DNA of 64,000 nucleotides, from IMG/VR virus record IMGVR_UViG_3300005613_000018, positions 1-64,000 of that record; one strand, written 5' to 3'. A program made the position numbers and the translations under genes. The notes below the pieces were generated by a model. It ran no database searches. It worked only from the letters and a program-made list of their open reading frames with translations, and was not told the origin of the DNA. The stretch's first letter is position 1; every line of letters begins with the position of its first letter. This document shows, piece after piece, positions 14,488 through 23,840 of this stretch. Source of the stretch: a virus.

Positions 14488-14871
14488 TTAGTTATTTATC
14501 TTGAATTTTTGATATGGGATTGATCTCAAATCTTCCAATTCCATAGGATAAACTACATGAAGATTTCCAATGACTTCTGTCCATCTATAATTTCTATAGT
14601 CTCCCCAGTGATAATTTATTCCTCTAAATCCCCATCTGAAAAGACCAATACAAGCAATTAATGGATGTTCATCATATTCTATTCTTGGAGTGATGGGTTT
14701 ATATATGAATGTATAATATCTACCAACATCAGGGACAACAACAGTATCTGTCAGAGTTTCTATGATCGTAAGCATCATATCATCAGGGTCTGTTGTTCCT
14801 GATAATATGTCTATTAATTTCTCTGTTCTATCTGTTTCGTTTCTTAGATACTCTTCTTGTTCTTTGTCCAT
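14488..14871 (-). CDS. Conserved virion-cluster protein
   Basis: 127 residues, acidic N-terminus (MDKEQEEYLRNETDRTEKL), then an aromatic-rich domain (FIYKPITPRIEYDEHPL, FRWGFRGINYHWGDYRNYRW). It overlaps gp4 by 44 bases and sits between gp4 and gp48, so a structural or assembly role is likely. No family name recognised. Confidence 0.65.
   Translation of the reverse strand: MDKEQEEYLRNETDRTEKLIDILSGTTDPDDMMLTIIETLTDTVVVPDVGRYYTFIYKPITPRIEYDEHPLIACIGLFRWGFRGINYHWGDYRNYRWTEVIGNLHVVYPMELEDLRSIPYQKFKINN
14493..14500 (-). promoter_or_regulatory. Late promoter of gp48
   Basis: GATAAATA on the minus strand, 30 bases before the gp48 ATG, inside the end of the upstream gene. Confidence 0.7.
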
Positions 14872-15325
14872 AAGGTTTGATACCTAAATCGTTTTCTGTA
14901 AGAACTTTGAACTCTAAAGAGTTATCTTCTGCAAACTCTCGAGCATATTTCCACTTAGCTTGATTTACAGCGTATGTTTTCACTTCATTAATATAAGTTT
15001 TGGTCACTCTAGAAGGTTTTTTTGGTTCTAGAGTTTGTCTCAGAGGTTTAATTTCAACAATATATTTCTTTATTTCACCATTTGAATGTTTAATCTTAAC
15101 AAAACCATCAGGATAGTATCTATGAACTCTATTGTCTACTGGTGAAACATAGGGAATTGAAAATTCCTCACTAGCATATTCTAAAACATTATCATTTCTA
15201 TCACACCATTGAAGAAAATGTAACTCCCAAGAACTTCTATAAACAATATTATTAGGATCTCCTAGATATTTGTTTGGATTTTGTGGGTGAAATTTTCCTT
15301 GATGCCACTTACTATCTTTCGGCAT
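14828..15325 (-). CDS. 4: Head completion protein gp4
   Basis: 165 residues. NPNKYLGDPNNIVYRSSWELHF, the HRYYPDGFVKIK segment, YIVEIKPLRQT and the basic C-terminus match T4 gp4 (gp50). A PD-(D/E)XK-like core (YPDGF, then VEIKP) is visible. The protein completes DNA-filled heads before tail joining. First gene of the minus-strand block, with a TATAAATA promoter upstream. Confidence 0.88.
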   Translation of the reverse strand: MPKDSKWHQGKFHPQNPNKYLGDPNNIVYRSSWELHFLQWCDRNDNVLEYASEEFSIPYVSPVDNRVHRYYPDGFVKIKHSNGEIKKYIVEIKPLRQTLEPKKPSRVTKTYINEVKTYAVNQAKWKYAREFAEDNSLEFKVLTENDLGIKPYGQRTRRVSKKRNR

Positions 15326-15353
15326 TTCATATACATAGTAATATCAATAAGAG

Positions 15354-15361
15354 TATTTATA
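15354..15361 (-). promoter_or_regulatory. Late promoter of the gp4-gp48-gp53 block
   Basis: TATAAATA on the minus strand, 28 bases before the gp4 start. The divergent plus-strand gene starts only two bases from it. Confidence 0.8.
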
Positions 15362-15362
15362 G

Positions 15363-16001
15363 ATGGCAGGACCAAGGCCAAATAAATTTTCAGCTTCTCA
15401 GATAAAAAGTAGATTATTACATAATGCTCAGACATCTGTTTATCAGGTAAAACTGAAACCACCTCTTTCTGTTATTGATTTTTTGAACAGTAGGGGATTT
15501 AATTATTTTGGTCAAGGTGAAGATGTTGAATTGAGATGTGAATCAGCATCTTTACCTGGAAGTTCATTTTCAACTCATTCACAAGAAAATGACTATCATG
15601 GTGTGAGTGAGAAAATGGCATATAGAAGGTTATATGATTCGACCACTGATTTTACCTTCTATGTTGGTAGAGATTATGGTGTTATTGAAATGTTTGATGG
15701 TTGGATGGATTATATTTCTAATGTTAATCCATTGGATGAATTTAGAGGTGAGTTTGCTCATCATAGAATGAATTATCCTCTTGGTGGAACTGGATATCAG
15801 AGTAATGTTTTTATTAGTAAGTTTGAGAAAGATTTAGATCGACCAGGATACAATAGTAGAAGATACTTAGAATATGAATTTGTAAGAGCATTTCCACTGA
15901 ATATGATTGCAACTCCAGTTTCATATGCACCAAGTGACACACTAAGATGTACAGTTTCTATGTCATATATTCGTTATGTAAAACAAAGAAAAAATGGCTA
16001 A
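15363..16001 (+). CDS. Tail-tube-like baseplate protein
   Basis: 212 residues with the tube-fold pattern of gp19/gp54 relatives: VELRCESASLPGSSF (about 57-71), a RRLYDSTTDFTFYVGRDYGVIEMFDGWMDYI strand-helix (about 87-117), NPLGG-like MNYPLGGTGYQSNVFISKF, and a final YEFVRAFPLNMIATPVSY sheet. The place beside gp26 and opposite gp4/gp48 suggests the tube initiator gp54, but it is shorter than T4 gp54 (320 residues). Confidence 0.65.
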   Translation: MAGPRPNKFSASQIKSRLLHNAQTSVYQVKLKPPLSVIDFLNSRGFNYFGQGEDVELRCESASLPGSSFSTHSQENDYHGVSEKMAYRRLYDSTTDFTFYVGRDYGVIEMFDGWMDYISNVNPLDEFRGEFAHHRMNYPLGGTGYQSNVFISKFEKDLDRPGYNSRRYLEYEFVRAFPLNMIATPVSYAPSDTLRCTVSMSYIRYVKQRKNG

Positions 16002-16009
16002 TAAGTTGA

Positions 16010-16017
16010 AATAAATA
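16010..16017 (+). promoter_or_regulatory. Late promoter of gp26
   Basis: AATAAATA, 28 bases before the gp26 ATG. Confidence 0.65.
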
Positions 16018-16045
16018 AAACAACTGAACTTGTTATCAAGACATC

Positions 16046-16765
16046 ATGCCATTACCAAAAATTGCTGCACCAACATATGAGTTGGAATTGCCTTCTACAA
16101 AAGATACGATTAAATATAGACCATTTTTAGTTAAGGAAGAAAAACTCCTGGTTCTTGCATTGGAAAGTGAGGATACAAAAGAAATTACGACAGCAATTAA
16201 ATCTGTTATTAAGAATTGTATTCAGACAAGAGGAATTAAAGTAGAAACACTTCCTACATTTGATATTGAATATTTGTTCTTGAATATTCGTGGTAAATCA
16301 GTAGGAGAAGAGGTTGAGGTTAATATCATTGCACCAGATGATGGTGTGACACAAATTCCCGTAACTATTGCTCTCAATGATATTAAAGTTGTAGAACACG
16401 AAGATCATAACAAACAAATCAAACTTGATGATAATTTAATGATGGAGATGAAGTATCCTTCTCTCGATCAATTTATCAAGAATAATTTTGATTTTGACCA
16501 AAGAAATAATATTGACCAATCATTTGAATTGATTTCTACTTGTATTGATAAGATTTATAGTGAAGATGAGGTTTGGTCTACTTCTGATGTTTCAAAGAAA
16601 GAAGTTATTGAATTCTTAGAACAGATGAATTCTCTTCAGTTCAAACAGATTGAGAAGTTTTTTGAGACGATGCCTAAACTTTCACATACTTTGAATGTTG
16701 TGAATCCAAAAACAAAAGTGAAGAGTAGTGTCGTTCTGGAGGGATTATCCAGTTTTTTCGCATAG
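16046..16765 (+). CDS. 26: Baseplate hub assembly protein gp26
   Basis: 239 residues against 208 in T4. LPKIAAPTYELELPSTKDTIKYRPFLVKEEKLLVLALES and FDIEYLFLNIRGKSVGE are typical of the T4 gp26 family; the C-terminal half is helical (KEVIEFLEQMNSLQFKQIEKFFETM). In gene order it corresponds to the G-type chaperone that precedes the tape measure in other phages. It ends in a slippery T_TTT_TTC followed by stop, with gp51 in the -1 frame. Confidence 0.85.
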   Translation: MPLPKIAAPTYELELPSTKDTIKYRPFLVKEEKLLVLALESEDTKEITTAIKSVIKNCIQTRGIKVETLPTFDIEYLFLNIRGKSVGEEVEVNIIAPDDGVTQIPVTIALNDIKVVEHEDHNKQIKLDDNLMMEMKYPSLDQFIKNNFDFDQRNNIDQSFELISTCIDKIYSEDEVWSTSDVSKKEVIEFLEQMNSLQFKQIEKFFETMPKLSHTLNVVNPKTKVKSSVVLEGLSSFFA

Positions 16766-16783
16766 GATTGATCCATATGGATC
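16753..16783 (+). promoter_or_regulatory. Putative -1 ribosomal frameshift site joining gp26 and gp51
   Basis: T_TTT_TTC (16753-16759) lies in the gp26 reading frame two codons before its stop. A -1 slip continues CGC ATA GGA TTG ATC CAT ATG and enters the gp51 frame without a stop. Ten bases after the slippery site the palindrome GATCCATATGGATC (16770-16783) can form a short hairpin. Confidence 0.6.
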
Positions 16784-16950
16784 TTGAGAACTACTTCAGA
16801 TTAAATTTTGCTCTGATGCAGTACCATAAATATTCATTGACTGAGATTGAAAATATGATGCCATGGGAACGTGACATCTATGTTATATTACTTCAACAGC
16901 ATCTTGAGGAAGAAGAACTGAAACAAAAACAACGAAATGGCACGACGTAA
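16777..16950 (+). CDS. 51: Baseplate hub assembly catalyst gp51-like
   Basis: 57 residues from ATG 16777 (a TTG at 16768 is also open). Compact helical protein: YFRLNFALMQYHKYSLTEIENMMPWERDIYVILLQQHLEEEEL. The MPWERDIY motif is common in phage tail chaperone C-terminal parts. Alone it may start at ATG; as a fusion it would be the extension of gp26. It overlaps the next gene by 14 bases. Confidence 0.7.
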   Translation: MDLENYFRLNFALMQYHKYSLTEIENMMPWERDIYVILLQQHLEEEELKQKQRNGTT

Positions 16951-19468
16951 TTTACGAAAAGCTTACGAGTTCAAACTTGGTAAAGAACGTGCCAGTAAAT
17001 TGTCTGATGAGCAAATAAATTTGCTCTCAAAGTATTACAACTCTTTAAGTGAATCTGAACAGAGTTCGATTGATAATGCCATTTCACAAGGAAGAACTAA
17101 TGATCTCTCCGAAATGGCTGATGCATTTATTGCGGAGAGTGAGGAAAGTGTTGTAACCGAATCTCCGGAAGAAACCATTCCAGAAGGTCTTGATGATCTT
17201 CTCAAGAGTATACAAGAAGTCAAAGAAAAAGTAGAAGATAAACCAGGTGCTCTTGTTGTATATGAACCAACAAGAGATGAAGAACTAGTTGATGAAGAAG
17301 TAGATGAGAGAATTTTAAATATTCTTGGTTTAGATGATACAGTAGGTATTGACTACGGAACTTATAAAACTCTTCTCAAAGAGAAGATGGTTGCTGGTAG
17401 AATGGCTGATAGTCAAATGCCAACAGAAGAAGTAGAACTTCTCACTAATGAATATAAAAGGGTTAAGTCAGAAACTGGTAGATTTAAGATTAGAAAGAAG
17501 AAAATATCTGTAGAATCTTTTACTGAAGAACCACAAAAGGCAGAAACAAAACCACAAAAGGCTCAAGTAACTCCTCTTCTTCCTGGTGTTAACTTAAAAA
17601 GGGAAGAAGAGGAAAAGGAAGAACAGAAAGAAGAAGATAAAAAACAGACAGATTCAATTGAAGATTTAAAGACATTTGTAGAAAGATCTCTTGTTCCTGC
17701 TTTATCAAAAATTGAAAAAAATCTGGAAGGAATTATTTCTACCATAGAAAAACAGGTTGAACTCGAATCCAAACAAGAGAAAAAAGAAAGAATTGCTGCT
17801 GAAAAAACTAAAAAGAGAGTAAGAGAAGAAAAATCGGAAACACCAAAAGAAAATAAGTTTGCAAAAACTCTTGACAAAATTACAAAACCTGTAAAAGGAT
17901 TCATTGAAAGAATTATAGAAATTCTTAGTTCTTTTCTTATTGGTTCTGGTCTCTTACGATTGATTGATATTCTCAAGGATCCAATGGGATATCTTGATAG
18001 AATAGTTGATTGGGCAAATGGAATTATAAAAGGTATAGAAGATCAGATTAAAAAATTAATAACTCCTTTTTACGATTCTGTTAATTTTGTAATATCACAA
18101 ATTAATAATATAGGACAAAATATAGAAGATACTTTGAATTCTGTTAGGAGGCTTTTTGGCCAACAACCTGATGACAACATTTTTACTCCCATTGATCCTG
18201 TAAAAATCCCGGATACAATTCTCCCAAGAATACCGGACCCAAATCCAAAAACTGGGCCTAATGCTAAAAATCCTCAACAATCTAGTAGCCAATCATCTCA
18301 ACCACAACCATCTAGTAGCCAACCAGCTCAACAATTGGCTGGTGGTGGTGAAGTGATTAATATTCAAAATATTTCTTATCAAGGTGGTGGAGATGTAAAT
18401 AAGGATTCTGGTATCACTATTACTGGAATGGGTCCTGATACTCAACTCATTGCGGCACAACCTGGTGAAATTGTAATGAGTAAAAAGGCAGTTGATGCCT
18501 ATGGTGCTGATACTCTTCTTTCTATGAACAAAGAGGCTGGAGGAACTAATATACCAAAGTTTGGAAAAATTAAAGGTTTCCAAGGTGGTGGACAAGTCGG
18601 TAAAGGTGGTGATGGTAAGTATTCATCACTACTCAGTTTTATATCTAAAGGTGAAGGTGGGTATAATTCGATGAATCAAGGTACTATTAATAATAGAATT
18701 GTTGGTAGTACTAATAATGCATCAACAAAAGTTGGCAAAGATTTAACTGATATGACTATTGGTGAAATTATAAAACGTCAAGATTTTTTAATGAATCCAA
18801 ATAATCCACAGGTGAGTGATTATGGACTTTTTGCTGTTGGTAGATATCAAATAATCCCACCCACAATGAAAGAGATTTTACCTAAGAGTGGATTAAGTAC
18901 GAGTGACAAATTTACTCCAAAAAATCAAGATAAACTTGGCATAACTTTAATTACTAAAAAACAACCTAGAGTAGGTGCATATTTGTCTGGTAAGAATAAT
19001 GATATATTCGGTGCAATGGATGCACTATCAAATGAGTTTGCTTCGATGCCAGATCCAAGGACTGGTAATTCTAAGTATGGTAGCGGTAATAGAGCCTTAC
19101 ATACCGTACAGGAAGTTAGATCCGCATTACTTCAAGCTAGAGGTGAGATTCAGCAATCAAAAACAGAACAAAATAAACCTATTCCTAAATCAACTCCTAC
19201 ACTACCTCCAACTCCTACACTACCTCCAACTCCTACACCGATAGAAGTTACTCCACAAACACCACCAAGTAGGAGTATTACACCACCTAGTAGTAGAAGT
19301 AGAGTAATTCCACTTCCTATTCCTTCTGCTGGTGGAGGTTCACAAAAAAGTCCAATTCTTAGTGGTTCTGGGGCCAATCAAAAACAAGCACCATCATTTA
19401 GTTCTACAGATGTAAACAATCCTGAACTTATCGTCGTTAAAGCAATATACAACATAGTAGGTAATTAA
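16937..19468 (+). CDS. Large tail protein with lambda-R-type lysozyme domain
   Basis: 843 residues. Residues 1-330 are charged and coiled-coil-like (EEEEKEEQKEEDKK), then a hydrophobic segment (FIERIIEILSSFLIGSGLLRLIDIL, about 320-345), Ser/Gln- and Gly-rich linkers, and a lysozyme-like domain at about 565-735. That domain has SFISKGEGGYNS with the likely catalytic glutamate, AVGRYQIIPPTM, FTPKNQDKLGITLI and the NEFASMPD helix, the order seen in the lambda R transglycosylase. A Pro/Thr-rich tail (TLPPTPTLPPTPTP) follows. Placed after gp26/gp51, it is a candidate tape-measure or hub protein that opens the peptidoglycan, replacing the lysozyme domain T4 carries in gp5. Confidence 0.75.
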   Translation: MARRNLRKAYEFKLGKERASKLSDEQINLLSKYYNSLSESEQSSIDNAISQGRTNDLSEMADAFIAESEESVVTESPEETIPEGLDDLLKSIQEVKEKVEDKPGALVVYEPTRDEELVDEEVDERILNILGLDDTVGIDYGTYKTLLKEKMVAGRMADSQMPTEEVELLTNEYKRVKSETGRFKIRKKKISVESFTEEPQKAETKPQKAQVTPLLPGVNLKREEEEKEEQKEEDKKQTDSIEDLKTFVERSLVPALSKIEKNLEGIISTIEKQVELESKQEKKERIAAEKTKKRVREEKSETPKENKFAKTLDKITKPVKGFIERIIEILSSFLIGSGLLRLIDILKDPMGYLDRIVDWANGIIKGIEDQIKKLITPFYDSVNFVISQINNIGQNIEDTLNSVRRLFGQQPDDNIFTPIDPVKIPDTILPRIPDPNPKTGPNAKNPQQSSSQSSQPQPSSSQPAQQLAGGGEVINIQNISYQGGGDVNKDSGITITGMGPDTQLIAAQPGEIVMSKKAVDAYGADTLLSMNKEAGGTNIPKFGKIKGFQGGGQVGKGGDGKYSSLLSFISKGEGGYNSMNQGTINNRIVGSTNNASTKVGKDLTDMTIGEIIKRQDFLMNPNNPQVSDYGLFAVGRYQIIPPTMKEILPKSGLSTSDKFTPKNQDKLGITLITKKQPRVGAYLSGKNNDIFGAMDALSNEFASMPDPRTGNSKYGSGNRALHTVQEVRSALLQARGEIQQSKTEQNKPIPKSTPTLPPTPTLPPTPTPIEVTPQTPPSRSITPPSSRSRVIPLPIPSAGGGSQKSPILSGSGANQKQAPSFSSTDVNNPELIVVKAIYNIVGN

Positions 19469-19470
19469 TC

Positions 19471-22422
19471 ATGGTGTTACCACTTCTTCTCAGAGCGGCT
19501 ACTTCCAGTATTGTAAAGTCAACGGCTAAAAACGCTGTAAAAGGTGCTGTAAAGAGTAAAGCAAAAGATTTTATAAGAGGAAAATCTAAGAAGAAATCTG
19601 GTGCTCTTGTAAAAGATGGTGCCTCAAAAACTGAAGTAAGACCAATATCATCTGCTCTGGTTCCTATCAAAAAGATAGATGAAAAACCAGATATTGTAGA
19701 TACTCCAACAAAAGCAAAAGTATCAAAAACTGAATCAAGAACTGATGTTATTGAGAAACAACTCAATAACATTGTAAATCTGACTTCGACACTTAATTCA
19801 CTTGTATTATCACAATATAATCAAAAGAAGAAAACAGAAGAAAAGAGAAGAAAAAAATTAGAAAAGGAAAAGAAAAGGAAAAGAGAAGAAGAACAAGAAA
19901 CAGAAAAACCAGGTAGTGGGATTGTTGGTGGAGCTGTATCAAAGGCAAAACAATTTAATATTTTTGATGCTCTCTTAAATTTCTTTCTTGGAGCTGGTCT
20001 TTTAAGATTAATATCTTTCTTAAAGGGTAATGTTGATGAAAATGGAAAACCAAAAGGATTATTTAAATCATTATCTGAAGGACTTGGAAATGTTCGAAAT
20101 TTATTTTATGGTTTTAAGTTAGCTAAAGCTGCTCTTGGTTCTTTAGTAAACACCATTGGTAGGGGATTTAAAGCAATTCCAAATTTATTTAAATCTGTTG
20201 TTGGTGTTGCAACAAAAGCTGTAAAAGGAATTGGTGGTTCTTTAGTAAAAGGTTTTAAAGGATTACTCGGTGGTAATGGAAAAATATTTACTTTTTTTAA
20301 AGGAATTGTCGATAAGGCTAAAAAACTTGCATCAGCTGCAGCAAGACTTAGTGGAATTGATACAAGAACGGATGATGTAAAAAATGCCAGAAAACGTTTG
20401 AAAGAATTGGAGAAATTGAGAAAATTAGATCCTCAAATTTCAAGAACTCTTTCAAAACCTGGAGTAAGTAGAGTTGGTGATCTTGGACGTACTTTAGGAG
20501 ATAGTAAACCTGGTTATAAATCTCCTGATAGATATCGTGCTCCTGGACAAGCTCGTGCTGGTGGATTTCAATTAGAACAAGCACGTAAGGCACGTCAGGC
20601 CCTCTCACAAACTGTTCAACCAACTGTTCCAAAAGCAGGAAATCTTGCTGGAGGTATTAGAGGAAGTTCTTTAACATCTAGAGGTCTTAAAAATGTTCCT
20701 GGTCGTCTTGCAACAAGGGTCATTGGAAGAGGTGGAAGAGAAAGTTTAAGAGGAGTATCGAGAGCTGTTAGTCCTGCTTTCAAGTTTGGCAGAAGAGTTC
20801 TGGGTAGAATACCTCTCATTGGACCATTACTCGTTGGTCTTGAAACGTATTTTGAAGATGCTAATGGTGATGGTAAACCAGATCTAAACCTTGATAAGTC
20901 ATTATTCACATCGGGTGGTGCTGCAGTTGGTGGTGGTATTGGTGCTGCTTTAGTTGGTGGTGCTACTGTTGGATTTGGAGCAATTCTTGGTGGAATTGTT
21001 GGTGAAATTATTGGCAAATATCTAGGTGAACTTCTCTATATTGGAGTTAAAGGTGGTGGCATTAACGAAGTTGGTAAAAAAATAAAGGAGGATATGATTA
21101 AGGCCTTAACTAAAGGTGCTAAGTATGCTGAAATGGTGAAGAATTGGGCTAAAAAAGGATTTGAAAGATTGTATGAAGGACTTCCAAAAATAAATTTCTT
21201 TGGAAAAGAAATATTAGAACCTAATTTGGCAAAAATTATAGTCAGTGCCGTGACGAATATTCCAAAGGCATTTTTCAGTGATGATTCTATGAAACCGGGT
21301 GAAGTTGATAAAAAGGATGACAAAAAAGATGAAGGCAAAAAACCTAAAGTAGGAACTAAGGATATTTTAGGTGGAAAACCTGTAATTTGGGCAGGTGATA
21401 ATTATGGGTGGCAATCTCCTGAGAGTTATAAGAAATTATATCCTTCCGGAACACCATCAACATCTGAAACTAATTTTGATAATGCACAAGGAAGATCACC
21501 TCAACCACAAACACCAATGTCACTCAGAGGTAGAACTGATAATCCATATGAAATGGTTGTTACCTCAGATTTTGGTAAGATGAGAGGGCTAGCGATATCA
21601 CCAGGAAAACACATGGGTGTTGATATTGCTGGACCTCAAGGTGTCCCATTACAAGCATTTACTGACGGTGAAATAACTGCAACTTCACCGCCAGGTGCCG
21701 GATATGGAAACTGGGTAGCTTGGAAAGATGATCAAGGTATCGAACATTTTTATGGTCATATGGTAAGTCCAACTACATTTAAAGTAGGTGATAAAGTTAA
21801 AAAAGGAACTAAACTCGGTGAAGTGGGCAATACCGGTAACTCAAGTGGACCACACTTACATTGGGAAGCTGCTACTGTTCCTGGTGATACTGGAAGACCT
21901 AAAAGTGCGGTTCTTTCTAGATTTAATCCATTATCAAAATATAGTGAATGGGCACCATTTGGTGGTAAATCAAATCCCAGATCAGATGTTACTGACAATG
22001 CAACTGGTGTTTCTAAAGAATCAGAAACACAAACACGTAAGTCAACTTCATCAACAATTGGAACTTTGGATACTGGAGCTCTAGATAGTTTGACAAGGGC
22101 CTTAGGTGGAAATCCAGATGTTGCCCCCGAAACAGATAAAATCACTGGTGCTGGAGAATCACGAGTGACACCAACACCAGCACAAGTAACACCAGGAGGA
22201 ACATCACAAAATACTGAAGTTCTGGAACAATATACAGAATATGAAAATGGTGGAGAAGAAAATGTAGTTGTCCCAATTCCTGTTGGTGGTGGAGGTGCAC
22301 CAGTCATTATTGGCGGTGGTGGTGAACAAGTTCCTTTAATCACTCCAGGAGTGTCTCCAGAAACTATGGTAAATAATTGGTGGAGAGTACAACTCTTAGG
22401 TTTCTTATATAAACAAGGATAA
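19471..22422 (+). CDS. Large tail protein with M23 peptidase domain
   Basis: 983 residues. The plan parallels the gene before it: basic coiled-coil-like N-terminus (KKTEEKRRKKLEKEKKRKREEE), then FLGAGLLRLISFLKG (about 173-187), matching the FLIGSGLLRLIDIL motif of its neighbour, Ala/Gly-rich hydrophobic helices (about 480-520), and an M23 metallopeptidase domain at about 690-815. Zinc ligands are visible as HMGVD (HxxxD) and HLHWE (HxH). M23 enzymes cut peptidoglycan cross-links. It is probably a tape-measure-like or hub-associated protein working with the lysozyme-bearing neighbour, from which it may have arisen by duplication and domain swap. Confidence 0.78.
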   Translation: MVLPLLLRAATSSIVKSTAKNAVKGAVKSKAKDFIRGKSKKKSGALVKDGASKTEVRPISSALVPIKKIDEKPDIVDTPTKAKVSKTESRTDVIEKQLNNIVNLTSTLNSLVLSQYNQKKKTEEKRRKKLEKEKKRKREEEQETEKPGSGIVGGAVSKAKQFNIFDALLNFFLGAGLLRLISFLKGNVDENGKPKGLFKSLSEGLGNVRNLFYGFKLAKAALGSLVNTIGRGFKAIPNLFKSVVGVATKAVKGIGGSLVKGFKGLLGGNGKIFTFFKGIVDKAKKLASAAARLSGIDTRTDDVKNARKRLKELEKLRKLDPQISRTLSKPGVSRVGDLGRTLGDSKPGYKSPDRYRAPGQARAGGFQLEQARKARQALSQTVQPTVPKAGNLAGGIRGSSLTSRGLKNVPGRLATRVIGRGGRESLRGVSRAVSPAFKFGRRVLGRIPLIGPLLVGLETYFEDANGDGKPDLNLDKSLFTSGGAAVGGGIGAALVGGATVGFGAILGGIVGEIIGKYLGELLYIGVKGGGINEVGKKIKEDMIKALTKGAKYAEMVKNWAKKGFERLYEGLPKINFFGKEILEPNLAKIIVSAVTNIPKAFFSDDSMKPGEVDKKDDKKDEGKKPKVGTKDILGGKPVIWAGDNYGWQSPESYKKLYPSGTPSTSETNFDNAQGRSPQPQTPMSLRGRTDNPYEMVVTSDFGKMRGLAISPGKHMGVDIAGPQGVPLQAFTDGEITATSPPGAGYGNWVAWKDDQGIEHFYGHMVSPTTFKVGDKVKKGTKLGEVGNTGNSSGPHLHWEAATVPGDTGRPKSAVLSRFNPLSKYSEWAPFGGKSNPRSDVTDNATGVSKESETQTRKSTSSTIGTLDTGALDSLTRALGGNPDVAPETDKITGAGESRVTPTPAQVTPGGTSQNTEVLEQYTEYENGGEENVVVPIPVGGGGAPVIIGGGGEQVPLITPGVSPETMVNNWWRVQLLGFLYKQG

Positions 22423-23840
22423 TGACAAACGGTAGACCAGTAACAGCGGCTGATCCAGGTGATATCAGAAGGTTTGAAATTTTTTCAAACGTTGGTGAAG
22501 GATCTGTAGATGTAAGTTCTGGAGTTGCTGAATTCAATTACTATGAAAGTATTCTTTCAAATAACTACACAGCAAATGCAGTTATAATGGATACTGGATT
22601 TCAGGGTGAGAATGAAGCTAGTAGTAAAGAACTTAAAAGAACGATATCAGAATCTGGTGTCATCGATGCTCTTCCGATGAGAGGTGGTGAAAGATGTCTT
22701 ATTGAAGTAGTAGATGCACGAGGGAATGTTCTTGACTTTGATCCTGGTGAAATTTATATTAACAGAGTAAGAGATAACGCTGTTGATAGTCAAAAAGAAC
22801 TTTTTCAACTTGACTTTTTTTCGAGAGATGCTGTTTCTAATCATCTCACAAGAGTGATAAAACGATATGAAGGAAAAATCAATCTTCATGTTGAAGATAT
22901 CTTGAAAAATGTTCTAGGAACACCAATGCCTCTCAATATTGATGAGACAATAGGAACTGGTCATAATACTGATTATAATTTTATAGGTAATGATAGAAAA
23001 CCATTTTACACTTGTACTTGGTTAGCACAAAAATCTGTTCCACCTTTAACCAATACAGGTGGTGGTGATGGTGAGGGGACAAATGATGCACCAAAAATTG
23101 GTAGTGGTAATAAACCAGCTGGATATTTATTTTATCAAACTCATGATGAGTACTGCTTTAAGTCAATTGATTTGTTATTTGACCAAACTCCAGTGAAAAA
23201 ATATATCTATCATGATGTTGAAAAAATTCCAGAGGGATATGATGACAACATTATGCAAGTGACAGTTGATGATGATGTTGATATTCATAATAACTTATCA
23301 CTTGGAATGTATCATAACAGATCAATTTTCTTTGATTTCTGGGCAATGAACTACATTGTAAGAGAATACAATATTGACTATCAACAAGATGGTATCAATC
23401 CGGCTGGATCTAAATTTGTTGGATTGATTGTTGATGAGAAACTTAGACAATCACCGTCTAGATTAATGTCTCATGTGTTAGATGTTGGAACTCATCCAGA
23501 TAAAGTTGGTGACGAACAACTTGATTATTGGAAACAAGATCCATATAAACCAAACTATGATGCTGCTAATAGAATGGTTCAGGGAATTATGAGATATAAT
23601 GAACTATTTACGGTTAAGGTTGACATCACAATACCTGGTGATTTTAGTTTAAGGGCTGGACAATTAGTTGAATGTGATTTCCCAAAACTGTCTCAAACCA
23701 CAGAAGAGGAAGAGACGAGAGGTATATATATGATATGCAGTGTGTGTCATAGATGTACACCAAGAGACACTTTCACAACTCTAACTCTGGTTAGGGATGC
23801 ATTTGATAAGAAAACTGGACTCAACCGTAGAATTTCATGA
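22422..23840 (+). CDS. Baseplate hub protein (gp27-like)
   Basis: 472 residues. RRFEIFSNVGEGSVDVSSGVAEFNYYESIL, the mid-part YTCTWLAQKSVPP and YLFYQTHDEYCFKSID, and the final LRAGQLVECDFPKL strand follow the hub fold of gp27 and related GpD proteins. It would form the torus that holds the gp5 spike. It overlaps both neighbours by a few bases and lies directly before the gp5-like gene. Confidence 0.75.
   Translation: MTNGRPVTAADPGDIRRFEIFSNVGEGSVDVSSGVAEFNYYESILSNNYTANAVIMDTGFQGENEASSKELKRTISESGVIDALPMRGGERCLIEVVDARGNVLDFDPGEIYINRVRDNAVDSQKELFQLDFFSRDAVSNHLTRVIKRYEGKINLHVEDILKNVLGTPMPLNIDETIGTGHNTDYNFIGNDRKPFYTCTWLAQKSVPPLTNTGGGDGEGTNDAPKIGSGNKPAGYLFYQTHDEYCFKSIDLLFDQTPVKKYIYHDVEKIPEGYDDNIMQVTVDDDVDIHNNLSLGMYHNRSIFFDFWAMNYIVREYNIDYQQDGINPAGSKFVGLIVDEKLRQSPSRLMSHVLDVGTHPDKVGDEQLDYWKQDPYKPNYDAANRMVQGIMRYNELFTVKVDITIPGDFSLRAGQLVECDFPKLSQTTEEEETRGIYMICSVCHRCTPRDTFTTLTLVRDAFDKKTGLNRRIS

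Noticed and set aside
17563-17976. Antisense frames inside the large tail genes (also 20616-21017, 21756-22343)
   Set aside because: They lie opposite strongly coding, charged or Gly-rich sequence, have no promoters or ribosome sites, and give low-complexity Ser/Phe or Pro-rich products.
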